From Nonomuraea turkmeniaca (lineage in GTDB: Bacteria > Actinomycetota > Actinomycetes > Streptosporangiales > Streptosporangiaceae), in contig NZ_VCKY01000003.1 in the NCBI RefSeq assembly GCF_005889735.1, positions 52,945-116,944 on the forward strand: a DNA stretch of 64,000 bases, read 5' to 3'. The notes under the pieces are model-generated. The model did not search any database. It had not been told where the DNA came from and saw only the letters and a list, made by a program, of their open reading frames with translations. Of this stretch, positions 50,203 to 58,637 are shown in pieces; position 1 is the stretch's first letter; the number at the start of each line of letters is the position of its first letter. Position numbers and translations under genes: made by a program.

Positions 50203-51453
50203 ATGAAACGCCTGGCCATCCTGCCCCTCCTATTGATCACCTGGCTGCTCTTACCCCTCGACGAAGCCCTGGCCGACACGAACGTGGCCCGATCGGCGAC
50301 GCCGTCGGCCTCGTACACCTCGCCGTGGGAGAGCGTCGCGGCGATCAACGACGGCATCGACCCGCCCAGCTCCAACGACACCGTCAACCGCCGCTGGGGC
50401 ACCTGGCCCAACACCGGAACCCAATGGGCCGAGCTCACCTGGAGCTCATCGCAGACCATCAGGTCCGCCGACGTGTACTTCTTCGACGACGGCGGCGGCG
50501 TGCGCGTACCCGCCTCGTGGAAGCTCCAGCGCTGGACCGGCAGCGCCTACGCCGACATCCCCGGCACGTACCCCATCGCGGTCAACGCCTACAACACGGT
50601 CACGTTCTCGCAGGTCAGCACCACGCGGTTGCGCGTGGTCCTGCAGAGCGGCCAGGCGTCGGTCGGGCTGCTGGAGATCAGGGCATGGGCGCCGGACTCG
50701 GGCCCCGGCCCGAGCGGCTGGAACCCGCCCGCCAACCTGGTCACCCCGCTCAACGAGGTGTGGCAGCACCAGGAGAGCACCTACCCCAACCTGTACGGGT
50801 TCCGCAACTACGGGTGGGACCAGGTCATGGCCAACGGCGGCTCGATCAACTACTGCGTCCGCTGGGACACCAGCGCCACGGTGACGGCCGCCCAGCGTGA
50901 CCAGATCCACGCCGCGCTGGCCCGCCAGTTCAAGAAGTGGATGGACGTCATGGTCGGCCACAACGGCTGGCCGTACACGAACGTGCCGGTCAAGGTGGTC
51001 GGCTGGGCCGTGCGCGACCGCGCCCAGCTCCAGTGGAGCGACACCTCCGTCGACATCTACGTCAACAACATCCGCGAGAACGCGCCGCAGTGCGCCGAGC
51101 CGTGCGGCCGCTTCTTCAACCAGAGCGGCAACTACCCCAACTGCCCGGGCGGCGCGTCACACCACTACGACATGTCGCTCTGGCTCACCGCGGGCTTCAG
51201 CGGTGGCGCGGGAGGCGACTGGGGGCAGCGGATCGGCAGCGAGTACTACATGAGCAACCTCAACGCCGACAACATCCACATCCTGCTGCATGAAATGGGC
51301 CACTCGTTCGGCCTGGACGACTTCTACGACTGGACCCCGACCGGCCAGTGCTGCTTCCTCATGAAGGCGGGCAGCGCCGCGTCGATCACGGAGTTCGACG
51401 CGTGGATGTTCCGGGACTGGTGGCGGCACCTGAAGAGCCGCTACGGCCTCTGA
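50203..51453 (+). CDS. Secreted HExxH protein with F5/8-type-C (discoidin-like) domain
   Basis: A 416-residue exported protein from ATG 50203 (GGAGGCCCCCT upstream). Signal peptide RLAILPLLLITWLLLPLDEA. Discoidin-like domain (about 25-165): TPSASYTSPWESVAAINDGI, RRWGTWPNTGTQWAELTW. Catalytic-type domain (170-416) with HILLHEMGHSFGLDDFYDW: zinc motif His363-Glu364-x-x-His367 followed by LDD, plus Cys pairs. Probably a zinc peptidase anchored to a glycan. The discoidin part is nearly identical to that of the secreted protein at 53548-55482. Family not identified. Confidence 0.78.
   Translation: MKRLAILPLLLITWLLLPLDEALADTNVARSATPSASYTSPWESVAAINDGIDPPSSNDTVNRRWGTWPNTGTQWAELTWSSSQTIRSADVYFFDDGGGVRVPASWKLQRWTGSAYADIPGTYPIAVNAYNTVTFSQVSTTRLRVVLQSGQASVGLLEIRAWAPDSGPGPSGWNPPANLVTPLNEVWQHQESTYPNLYGFRNYGWDQVMANGGSINYCVRWDTSATVTAAQRDQIHAALARQFKKWMDVMVGHNGWPYTNVPVKVVGWAVRDRAQLQWSDTSVDIYVNNIRENAPQCAEPCGRFFNQSGNYPNCPGGASHHYDMSLWLTAGFSGGAGGDWGQRIGSEYYMSNLNADNIHILLHEMGHSFGLDDFYDWTPTGQCCFLMKAGSAASITEFDAWMFRDWWRHLKSRYGL
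50299..50417 (+). repeat. 119-bp perfect inverted repeat, left arm
   Basis: Base-for-base reverse complement of 53825-53943, inside the discoidin-module coding region of two oppositely oriented genes. Lower-level similarity extends over about 400 bp. Confidence 0.95.
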
Positions 51454-51464
51454 GCAGGCAGACG

Positions 51465-51495
51465 AGGGCCGGCCGCTACACAGGCGGCCGGCCCT
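51465..51495. terminator. Strong hairpin after the secreted HExxH gene
   Basis: Perfect 12-bp stem AGGGCCGGCCGC / GCGGCCGGCCCT, loop TACACAG, 12 bp after the stop at 51453. Confidence 0.75.
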
Positions 51496-51759
51496 GGGTA
51501 CCCACGGCGATCGTGTACTGGCGGGTGACGGGAGCGTTCAGCAAGGCCGGCGTGCACACCGGGTGGGTGCTGGTGCGCTCGTCGGGCTTCTTCGACATCA
51601 CCACCCGATTCGGCCGCACGGGGTGGCATCCATCACAGGCACGTCCGCCTGCTCCAGCGCGCCGACGGCTACGCCTACACCCTCCAGGAGGAATCATGCT
51701 GACCGTACGTCGTTTGCGCCCGGCCTGCTGAAGACCAGGCATCCACAGTGCAAGTTGGA

Positions 51760-52001
51760 GTACCGCCGGGTTCGGCGGCGACCGGGGCAGCGAGTACTAC
51801 ATGTCCAACTTCAACACCGACAACATTCACATCCTGCTGCATGACATGGGGCATTCGTTCGGCCTGGACGACTTCTACGACCGGACGCCGACTGTGGTGT
51901 GCTCCTTCCTGATGAGGGCCGGCAACGCATCCAGATCACCGAGTTCGACGCGTGGATGCTGTGCGACTGGCGCCACCTGAAGAGCCGTTACGGCCTGTGA
52001 G
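51760..52001 (+). pseudogene. Duplicate fragment of the HExxH domain
   Basis: Reads GSEYYMSNFNTDNIHILLHD, MGHSFGLDDFYDRTP and SFLMRAGN, the last 75 residues of the 50203-51453 protein, with HEMGH changed to HDMGH. A one-base loss near 51930 shifts the frame before the final HLKSRYGL. Remnant of a tandem paralogue. Confidence 0.8.
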
Positions 52002-52005
52002 CCTT

Positions 52006-52033
52006 GGGCGCGACGCGGGTTCGCGTCGCGCCC
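52006..52033. terminator. Bidirectional hairpin terminator
   Basis: Perfect 12-bp stem GGGCGCGACGCG / CGCGTCGCGCCC, loop GGTT, between the plus-strand relic and the end of the minus-strand HEYGH gene. Confidence 0.75.
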
Positions 52034-52037
52034 CGAG

Positions 52038-53537
52038 TCAACCTACGGTGAGGGTGTACGCGCGGGTGACGGGCGTGCTCGATTTGTCGTAGTCCCGGAG
52101 CTGCACGGTGACCTCATAGGACCCGGCCGTGACCGGCTTACCGGTGATCGCGCCGGTGAACCGGTCCAGGCTCAGCCCCTCGGGCAGCTCACCGCGCACG
52201 ACCTGCCAGTCGTAGAACGGCACACCTCCCTTGGCCTTCAGCCGCTGGTCATACGCGGCCCCGGCGGTCGCCGCGGGCAGCGAGGCGGTCTCGATCGAGG
52301 GCTTGAGGAACGGGGTCAGGTTCCGGTTGAGCTTCCAACCGGCGGCCTCCGCGATCAGCAGCGTGAGCTTGGTCAGCTCCCACCGCCTGGTCGGGAAGTG
52401 GTGCCGCCAGCCGCCGTTCTGACCGCTGAGCCGGTCCCAGTACGGTTCGTCACCGGGCACGTGGTAGCTGGTGTCGAGCGGCACCGGGTAGCCCTGGTAG
52501 TCGATGACGTCCTTGTAGCCGGCGCCCTTGGCGGCCACGTAGTCGGCCATGCCCTTCCAGTCGCTGTGGAAGGCGACCGCGTGGCCGTACTCGTGCATGA
52601 CCAGGCCCTGCACGTCGATGTACTGGCCGAGGTCCGTCTTGTGCCAGTCCTCGTCCTCCAGGGACGTGAACAACTTCATGAGCTGCTCGTCGTACTCCAG
52701 GATCATGCTGGTGGAGCGGTGGTAGGGGGTCGGCTTGCGGTCCTGGGTGTGGAACTTGCCGTTGACCGTGGGGTAGCCGGTCGAGTACGGCGTCTGGATG
52801 CCGCGGAACCACACGTACATGCCGTTGTACGGCTTGGCGTTCGTGACCTCGACCTCGTTCTGCCAGTCGTTGCCCGGCAGCCGGTTCACCTCGTCGCCGG
52901 CCGGGACCGTGTCGAACGGCTCCAGGTCGAAGAAGGCGAACCAGTTCCTGACCGCCTTCTCGGCGGCCTTGCGCACGCCGGGGTCGGAGAAGTAGCCGGT
53001 GATCGTGTCGTGCGTGTAGTCGAAGTCGATCGGGATGGTCGGTTCGAGCGGGGTCTTCTCGTCCTGCTGAACCCGGATCGGCATGGTCTGAGTGCGTTTG
53101 GCGCCGGTCGCGTCGGTGGTCTTCATGACCCACTGATGCAGCTCGTCGCTGCCCGCGCTCTGCTTGGAGTGGATGGCCAGCCGCACGACCTCCCGGTCGA
53201 ACGGCCCGGTCAGGGTGAACGACTTGGTCGCGCCTGTGGCGGTCAGCTCGCTGGGCATGTTGAACATGAGCCGGGAGGTGCCCTTGGCGTGCAGGTCCAC
53301 CTTGAGCGGATAGGTGATGCCGGGCACCCGCGGCGCGCGGACGGTGAGCTCGACGTGCGGGTTGGCGAGGTAGCCCTGCCAGTCCACGAGCTGCACGCCG
53401 TAGTCGTTGACCTTGCGGAAGAAGATGTCGTAGACCTCCAGCTGGGGCGCCTCCTTGGGGGCGGCGAGGCTGGGGGAGGGGAGGGACAGCGCGCCCGCCA
53501 GGGCGGCGAGCGCGCCGAACATCGCGATCTTCCTCAT
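52038..53537 (-). CDS. Secreted HEYGH protein with Ig-like C-terminal domain
   Basis: A 499-residue exported protein, ATG 53537 behind AGAAAGG. Signal peptide MFGALAALAGALSLPSPSLA. N-terminal beta region (VNDYGVQLVDWQGYLANPHV), central domain with GLVMHEYGHAVAFHSDWKGM (His315-Glu316-x-x-His319-x4-His324-Ser-Asp), conserved NDWQNEVEV and RGIQTPYSTGYP, and a putative-Ig (He_PIG) domain LKAKGGVPFYDWQVVRGELP. A metallopeptidase-like fold is likely. The next upstream gene encodes a close paralogue; ten bases separate them, so they share a transcript. Confidence 0.78.
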   Translation of the reverse strand: MRKIAMFGALAALAGALSLPSPSLAAPKEAPQLEVYDIFFRKVNDYGVQLVDWQGYLANPHVELTVRAPRVPGITYPLKVDLHAKGTSRLMFNMPSELTATGATKSFTLTGPFDREVVRLAIHSKQSAGSDELHQWVMKTTDATGAKRTQTMPIRVQQDEKTPLEPTIPIDFDYTHDTITGYFSDPGVRKAAEKAVRNWFAFFDLEPFDTVPAGDEVNRLPGNDWQNEVEVTNAKPYNGMYVWFRGIQTPYSTGYPTVNGKFHTQDRKPTPYHRSTSMILEYDEQLMKLFTSLEDEDWHKTDLGQYIDVQGLVMHEYGHAVAFHSDWKGMADYVAAKGAGYKDVIDYQGYPVPLDTSYHVPGDEPYWDRLSGQNGGWRHHFPTRRWELTKLTLLIAEAAGWKLNRNLTPFLKPSIETASLPAATAGAAYDQRLKAKGGVPFYDWQVVRGELPEGLSLDRFTGAITGKPVTAGSYEVTVQLRDYDKSSTPVTRAYTLTVG

Positions 53538-53547
53538 GGAAGCCTTT

Positions 53548-55482
53548 CTACGAGAATGCCTTCGCTTCCAGCAGCCCGACCGAGGCCTGGCCGCTCTGCA
53601 GCGCGACCCGGAGCCTGGTCGTGGTCACTGGGCTGAACGTGACCCGGTTGTAGGCGTTCAGCGCGGTGGGGTAGGTGCCGGGGACGTCGGCGTAGGCGCT
53701 GCCGTTCCAGTACTGCAGCTTCCAGGAGGCGGGCAGGCGCACGCCGCCGCCGTCGTCGAAGAAGTACACGTCGGCGGATCTGATGGTCTGGGCAGAGGTC
53801 CAGGTCAGCTCGGCCCACTGCGCGCCGGTGTTGGGCCAGGTGCCCCAGCGGCGGTTGACGGTGTCGTTGGAGCTGGGCGGGTCGATGCCGTCGTTGATCG
53901 CCGCGACGCTCTCCCACGGCGAGGTGTACGAGGCCGACGGCGTGGCGGTCCGCGCCAGGTTGGTCGGCGTCCCGCCGTTCCCGACGGTCAGCGTGAACGT
54001 CCTGGTCACCGGCGTGCTGAGCCGGTCGTAGTCGCGGAGCTGAACGGTGAACGTGGACGTGCCCGCGGTCGTCGGCGTGCCGGTGACGGCGCCGGTGAAG
54101 CGGTTGAGGCTCAGGCCGGCCGGCAGCGAGCCGCTGGTGACCTGCCAGTCGTAGAACGGCACTCCGCCCTTGGCCTCGAGCGTCTGCTGGTAGGCCGTGC
54201 CGGGCGTGGCCGACGGCAGCGAGGTGGTGACGATGGACGGCGGCAGGAACGGGGTGAGGTTGCGGTTGAGCTTCCAGCCGGCGTTCTCGGCCACCAGCAG
54301 GGCCAGCTTGGTCAGCATCCACCTGCGGGTGGGGAACAGGTGGGTCCAGCCGCCGCTCTGCCCGCTGATGCGGTCCCAGTAACGCTGCTCGCCGGGGATG
54401 TGGTAGCTGCTGTCGAGCGGCACGGCGTAGCCCTGGTAGGCGACCACGTCCGGATCGTTGCCGCCGCCCTGCACGTACGAGCGCATGCCGGCCCAGTCGC
54501 TGTGGAAGGCGACCGAGTGGCCGTACTCGTGCATGACCAGGCCGTGCACGTCGAGCACCGAGCCCTGGATCTCCGTCCGGTACCAGTCCTCGTCGGCGAG
54601 GGAGGTGAACAGCTGCTTGTTCGCCTCGTCGTACTCGAAGATCATCGCCGTGGAGCGGTGCAGCGGTCCTGGGAGCTGCTGGCCGCCCCGGGTGCTGTAG
54701 CGGCCGTTGTTGGCGGGGTAGCCGGTCGAGTACGGGGTCTGGATGCCGCGGAAGAACACGTACATCCCGTTGTAGGCGGCGTTGTTGGTGACGTTGATCG
54801 TGTTCTGCCAGTCGTTGCCCGGCAGGTGGTTCGGCTCGGCTCCGGCCGCGACGGTGTCGAACGGCTGCATGTCGAAGAACCGGAACCAGTCCTTCACGGC
54901 CTCTTCCGACGCCGTCCTGAAGGCGGTGTTGCCGAAGTAGCCGGTGATCGTGTCGAACCGGTAGTCGAAGGCGAGCGGGAGGGTCGGCTGCAGCGCGGTC
55001 TTCTCGTCCTGCTGCACCCGGATCGGCAGGGACTGCGGGTACGTCGTCCCGTCCGCGTCCCTGATGTTCAGCCGCAGCGTGTAACTTTCATCCTGACCGG
55101 GGCCGCGTTTGGAGTGGATCGCCAGCTTGAACGTCTTCTGCTCGGAGGCGGCGGCGAAGGTCAGGGTCTTCGTCGCGCCGGTGGCGGTGAGCTGGCTGGG
55201 CAGGTCCATCATCAGCCTGGAGGTGCCCTCGGCCTTCAGATCGACGGTGACGGGATAGCGCACCTCGGGCGGGGGTTTGACGGTCAGCTCGACGTAGGGA
55301 TTGGCCAGGTAGCCCTGCCAGTCGACGAGCTTGACGCCGTAGTCGTTGACGGTCCTGCCGAACATGTCGACGACCTGGGCGGTGGGGGCGGCGGCGTGCG
55401 CGGCCTGCGGCACGCCGGTGAGTAAGGAGCTGCATAACAGCGCCGCGACGATCAGACGCGTGCGGCGGAACCCACGGTTCAT
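53548..55482 (-). CDS. Secreted HEYGH protein with Ig-like and discoidin-like domains
   Basis: A 644-residue paralogue of the preceding entry with an added C-terminal F5/8-type-C module (about 505-644: TPSASYTSPWESVAAINDGI). Start ATG 55482 behind GGAGGAGTCCTG; signal peptide LIVAALLCSSLLTGVPQAAH. Zinc-type motif MHEYGHSVAFHSDW with His318. Ig-like domain LEAKGGVPFYDWQVTSGSLP. Its promoter (55529-55557) matches that of the GH127 gene, linking it to the LacI regulon. It would act outside the cell on a glycosylated protein or cell wall (inference). Confidence 0.8.
   Translation of the reverse strand: MNRGFRRTRLIVAALLCSSLLTGVPQAAHAAAPTAQVVDMFGRTVNDYGVKLVDWQGYLANPYVELTVKPPPEVRYPVTVDLKAEGTSRLMMDLPSQLTATGATKTLTFAAASEQKTFKLAIHSKRGPGQDESYTLRLNIRDADGTTYPQSLPIRVQQDEKTALQPTLPLAFDYRFDTITGYFGNTAFRTASEEAVKDWFRFFDMQPFDTVAAGAEPNHLPGNDWQNTINVTNNAAYNGMYVFFRGIQTPYSTGYPANNGRYSTRGGQQLPGPLHRSTAMIFEYDEANKQLFTSLADEDWYRTEIQGSVLDVHGLVMHEYGHSVAFHSDWAGMRSYVQGGGNDPDVVAYQGYAVPLDSSYHIPGEQRYWDRISGQSGGWTHLFPTRRWMLTKLALLVAENAGWKLNRNLTPFLPPSIVTTSLPSATPGTAYQQTLEAKGGVPFYDWQVTSGSLPAGLSLNRFTGAVTGTPTTAGTSTFTVQLRDYDRLSTPVTRTFTLTVGNGGTPTNLARTATPSASYTSPWESVAAINDGIDPPSSNDTVNRRWGTWPNTGAQWAELTWTSAQTIRSADVYFFDDGGGVRLPASWKLQYWNGSAYADVPGTYPTALNAYNRVTFSPVTTTRLRVALQSGQASVGLLEAKAFS
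53825..53943 (-). repeat. 119-bp perfect inverted repeat, right arm
   Basis: Reverse complement of 50299-50417. Recombination between the arms would invert 3.4 kb, including the 52038 gene and parts of both discoidin-bearing genes. Confidence 0.95.
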
Positions 55483-55528
55483 CAGGACTCCTCCAACCGG
55501 TGGATTGGGAATACCTTTTCCCACGCGC

Positions 55529-55557
55529 ACAGTAAGGTGTTACACAGCACCGGTCAA
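55529..55557 (-). promoter_or_regulatory. LacI-regulon promoter/operator, copy B
   Basis: Minus strand: TTGACC, 17-base spacer containing GTGCTGTGTAACAC, TACTGT. Twenty-four of 29 bases match copy A at 56658-56686, with identical spacing. Drives the two HEYGH genes. Confidence 0.8.
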
Positions 55558-55580
55558 TCGTAATCTACAATGTAAAGGCG

Positions 55581-56612
55581 TCAGGAGGTTGCACGCCGGG
55601 TCGACTCCCGCAGCACCAGGCTGGCGGGGACGATCGTCACCCCGCCGCCGGACGGCCGGCCCGCGATGGCGTCGAGGATGTGCCGGGCGGCCAGGCGCCC
55701 GATCTCGCCGAGGTTCATGTCCACCGTGGTCAGGGGCGGCCGGCAGCCCAGCGCCAGCGGCTCCCAGTTGTCGAACCCCACCAGCGCCACGTCCTCGGGC
55801 ACCCGCCGCCCCCGCTCGCGCAGCGTCTCGGCCACCCCGCGGGCGATCTGGTCACTGCCGCAGAAGACGGCGTCCACGTCGGGCGCGGCGTGCAGCAGCA
55901 CGTCGGCGCCCTGCCGTCCCCACTCCTCGCTCCACTGCCCGAACAGGACCTCCCCGGCCGGCTCGAGCCCGGCCTCGGACAGGGCTGTGGTCAGCCCGTG
56001 CGCCCGCCGCCGCGCGGCCTCGAACCGCTGCGGCCCCGTGACGTGCCCGATGCGGGTGCGTCCGGTCGCCAGCAGGTGCCGGGCGGCCAGCGCGCCGCCG
56101 CCCTCGTCGTCCGGGATGATCGACACGTCCGACTCGTCGGTGGACTGGGTCATGGCGTACACGACGGGAACCGGCAGGTCGCGGCCGATGCCCGGGCGTG
56201 GCTCCGTGCGCCGGCCGGTGACGATGATGCCCTCGACGCGCCGGGCCAGCAGCCGCTCGACGTAGTGGCGCTCCCGGATCGGGTCGTCGCGCGTGTCGCA
56301 CATGAACACCGAGATCTGCCCGGCGCCCAGCGCGTCCTCCGCGCCCAGCATCACCGGGATGCTGAAGCGCCCGAAGCTGTCGCCCGTCACCAGGCCCACC
56401 GTGTACGTGCGCCCGGCCAGCAGGCCCTGGGCGAGCGGATTGGGCCGGAAGCCGAGCCGCTCGGCGGCGGCCAGGACCCGGCCGCGGGTCTCGTCGCGCA
56501 TGCGACCGCGGCCGTTGAGCGCCTTGGACGCGGTGCCGATCGACACGTCGGCGGCGGCCGCGACGTCCCTGATCGTGATGCTCTTCGCCGTCCGTTCCGA
56601 GGGGTTGGCCAA
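55581..56612 (-). CDS. LacI-family transcriptional repressor
   Basis: A 343-residue LacI protein starting at TTG 56612 behind GGGGAGTCGG. HTH and hinge: ITIRDVAAAADVSIGTASKA, LNGRGRMRDETRGRVLAAAE, GFRPNPLAQGLLAGRTYTVG. A periplasmic-binding-protein-like sugar sensor follows (VVYAMTQSTDESDVSIIPDD, DVALVGFDNWEPLALGCRPP). Located between the two promoters that share its presumed operator. Inducer probably an arabinoside released by the locus (inference). Confidence 0.92.
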   Translation of the reverse strand: MANPSERTAKSITIRDVAAAADVSIGTASKALNGRGRMRDETRGRVLAAAERLGFRPNPLAQGLLAGRTYTVGLVTGDSFGRFSIPVMLGAEDALGAGQISVFMCDTRDDPIRERHYVERLLARRVEGIIVTGRRTEPRPGIGRDLPVPVVYAMTQSTDESDVSIIPDDEGGGALAARHLLATGRTRIGHVTGPQRFEAARRRAHGLTTALSEAGLEPAGEVLFGQWSEEWGRQGADVLLHAAPDVDAVFCGSDQIARGVAETLRERGRRVPEDVALVGFDNWEPLALGCRPPLTTVDMNLGEIGRLAARHILDAIAGRPSGGGVTIVPASLVLRESTRRATS

Positions 56613-56657
56613 CCGACTCCCCTTTCGCGGTCATAGATGACACGCACAGTCTTACTC

Positions 56658-56686
56658 TTGACCAGTGATGTATCACACCTTACTCT
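56658..56686 (+). promoter_or_regulatory. LacI-regulon promoter/operator, copy A
   Basis: TTGACC, 17-base spacer containing GTGATGTATCACAC (palindrome GTGAT-GT-ATCAC), TACTCT. Drives GH127 and the ABC importer. It also lies upstream of the divergent LacI gene, so autoregulation is likely. Confidence 0.8.
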
Positions 56687-56738
56687 CCGATTGAGCAAAC
56701 CTATTCCCAAGTTTTCTCACCCAGAGGTCAGGAGCTCA

Positions 56739-58625
56739 ATGCAGCAGATCCCCGGTCCCGCCGTACCCTCAGGCCGGGCCGTGTTGCGGCCGATCGGTGT
56801 CAGGGACGCCGTCATCACGGGCGGGCCGCTCGCTCGGTGGCAGGAGATCAACCACGAGGCGAGCATCCCGCTGGGCCTGGAGCAGATGGAGCGCTCGGGA
56901 GCGCTGCCGAACCTCCGGCGTGCCGGAGCTCGGGCGGGGGAGGGCGATGGGCCCTTTCAGGGGTACCGGTTCCAGGATTCCGATCTTTACAAGCAACTCG
57001 AGGCCGTTTCGTGGGAGCACGCCCGCGCCCCGGAGCCCGGCTACGCCGCGTTCGTCGAGCAGGCGTCGGCCGTGCTGGCCAGGGCGCAGCGGTCCGACGG
57101 TTATCTCAATTCGCACTACCAGGTGGTCAAGCCGGACAAGATCTACGCCGAGCTGGAGTACAGCCACGAGATGTACTGCGCCGGCCACCTGTTCCAGGCC
57201 GCGGTGGCGGCCGCCCGGGCGGGCGTCGGCGACAGCCTGCTGCCGATCGCGCGCCGCCTGGCCGACCACCTCGTCGAGGTGTTCCTGACCGGCGGCAACG
57301 ACGGCATCGACGGCCACGCGGAGGTCGAGACGGCGCTGGTCGAGCTGTACCGGCTGACGGGCGAGCGCGCCTATCTCGACCTGGCGGCCAAGCTGATCGA
57401 CAACCGCGGCAAGGGCCTGATCGCCGACAGCGGCATGGGGATGCTCTACGCCCAGGACCACCTGCCGGTACGCGAGGCCGACACCGCGGTCGGCCACGCC
57501 GTGCGCCAGCTCTACCTCGACGCCGGTGTCGTCGACGTCTACCTGGAGACGGGAGACGAGTCGCTGCTGGAGTGCTCGGTGCGCCGCTGGGAGGACATGG
57601 TCGCCACCAAGACGTACATCACCGGCGGCCACGGCTCGCGCCACGACGGCGAGGCGTTCGGCGAGCGCTACGAGCTGCCGTCGGACCGTGCCTACAGCGA
57701 GAGTTGCGCGGCGATCGCGAGCATCCACTGGAACTGGCGGCTGCTGCTGGCCACCGGCCAAGGCCGGTACGCGGACCTGATCGAGCGCACGCTCTACAAC
57801 GCCTTCGCCGCCTCCACCTCGGCCGGCGGCACCCGCTTCTTCTACGTCAACCCGCTGCAGCGCAGGGACGACCTCGTCGAGGACGCCTACCTGGGGCGGC
57901 GCAGGGAGTGGTTCGCCTGCGCCTGCTGCCCGCCGAACATCATGCGCCTGGTGGCCTCGCTCGGCGGCTACCTCGCCACCGAGACCTCCTCCGGCCTCCA
58001 GCTGCACCAGTACGCGGCGGGCCACATCGAGGCGGCGGGCGCCCGCGTGCGCGTCGAGACCGGCTACCCGTGGGACGGCGTCGTCCGCGTCACCGTGGAG
58101 GAGGCTCCGGAGGGCGACTGGGAGCTCGCGTTGCGCATCCCGTCCTGGAGCGAGTCCACGTACGTCGACGACGGTCCCGCGCGGGCCGGCGAAGACGGAT
58201 ATTTCCGCATCCGCCGCGCCGCCTGGCACGCGGGCGACACCGTCGAGCTGCGGCTCGACCTGACGCCCAGGCTCATGCGCCCCCACCACAGGATCGACGC
58301 GGTCCGGGGCAGCGTCGCGCTGCAGCGCGGCCCGCTCGTCTACTGCTTCGAGCAGGCCGACCAGCCCGAGGGCGTCGAGGTGGACGACCTCGCGATCGCC
58401 CCCGACGCCGTGCCGCGCCCTGTCGCCCGCGAGATCGAGGGCGTGGGCCGGACGGTGCTGCTCGAGATCGACGCCGCCCGCACCCTCAGCCAGCCGCGCG
58501 GCGGACTGCCGTACACCGACACCCCCCTGACGACCAGCACCCGCGCGACCGCGACGGCCGTCCCCTACTTCCAGTGGGACAACCGCGACGGTGGCGCGAT
58601 GCGTGTCTGGATCCCCCTCGCGTAA
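56739..58625 (+). CDS. GH127 beta-L-arabinofuranosidase family enzyme
   Basis: A 628-residue GH127 (DUF1680) protein from ATG 56739 behind GGAGCTCA; no signal peptide, so cytoplasmic. The zinc/catalytic set of HypBA1 is conserved: Glu321 and Cys323 in YSESCAAIAS, Cys396 and Cys397 in FACACCPPNIMRL (nucleophile expected at Cys396). Other motifs: GYLNSHYQVVKPDKIYAELE, YITGGHGSRHDGEAFGERYE, RGPLVYCFE. HypBA1 removes beta-1,2-arabinofuranose from hydroxyproline-linked glycans of extensin. First gene of an operon with an ABC sugar importer. Confidence 0.93.
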   Translation: MQQIPGPAVPSGRAVLRPIGVRDAVITGGPLARWQEINHEASIPLGLEQMERSGALPNLRRAGARAGEGDGPFQGYRFQDSDLYKQLEAVSWEHARAPEPGYAAFVEQASAVLARAQRSDGYLNSHYQVVKPDKIYAELEYSHEMYCAGHLFQAAVAAARAGVGDSLLPIARRLADHLVEVFLTGGNDGIDGHAEVETALVELYRLTGERAYLDLAAKLIDNRGKGLIADSGMGMLYAQDHLPVREADTAVGHAVRQLYLDAGVVDVYLETGDESLLECSVRRWEDMVATKTYITGGHGSRHDGEAFGERYELPSDRAYSESCAAIASIHWNWRLLLATGQGRYADLIERTLYNAFAASTSAGGTRFFYVNPLQRRDDLVEDAYLGRRREWFACACCPPNIMRLVASLGGYLATETSSGLQLHQYAAGHIEAAGARVRVETGYPWDGVVRVTVEEAPEGDWELALRIPSWSESTYVDDGPARAGEDGYFRIRRAAWHAGDTVELRLDLTPRLMRPHHRIDAVRGSVALQRGPLVYCFEQADQPEGVEVDDLAIAPDAVPRPVAREIEGVGRTVLLEIDAARTLSQPRGGLPYTDTPLTTSTRATATAVPYFQWDNRDGGAMRVWIPLA

Positions 58626-58637
58626 GGAAGCACGCCG

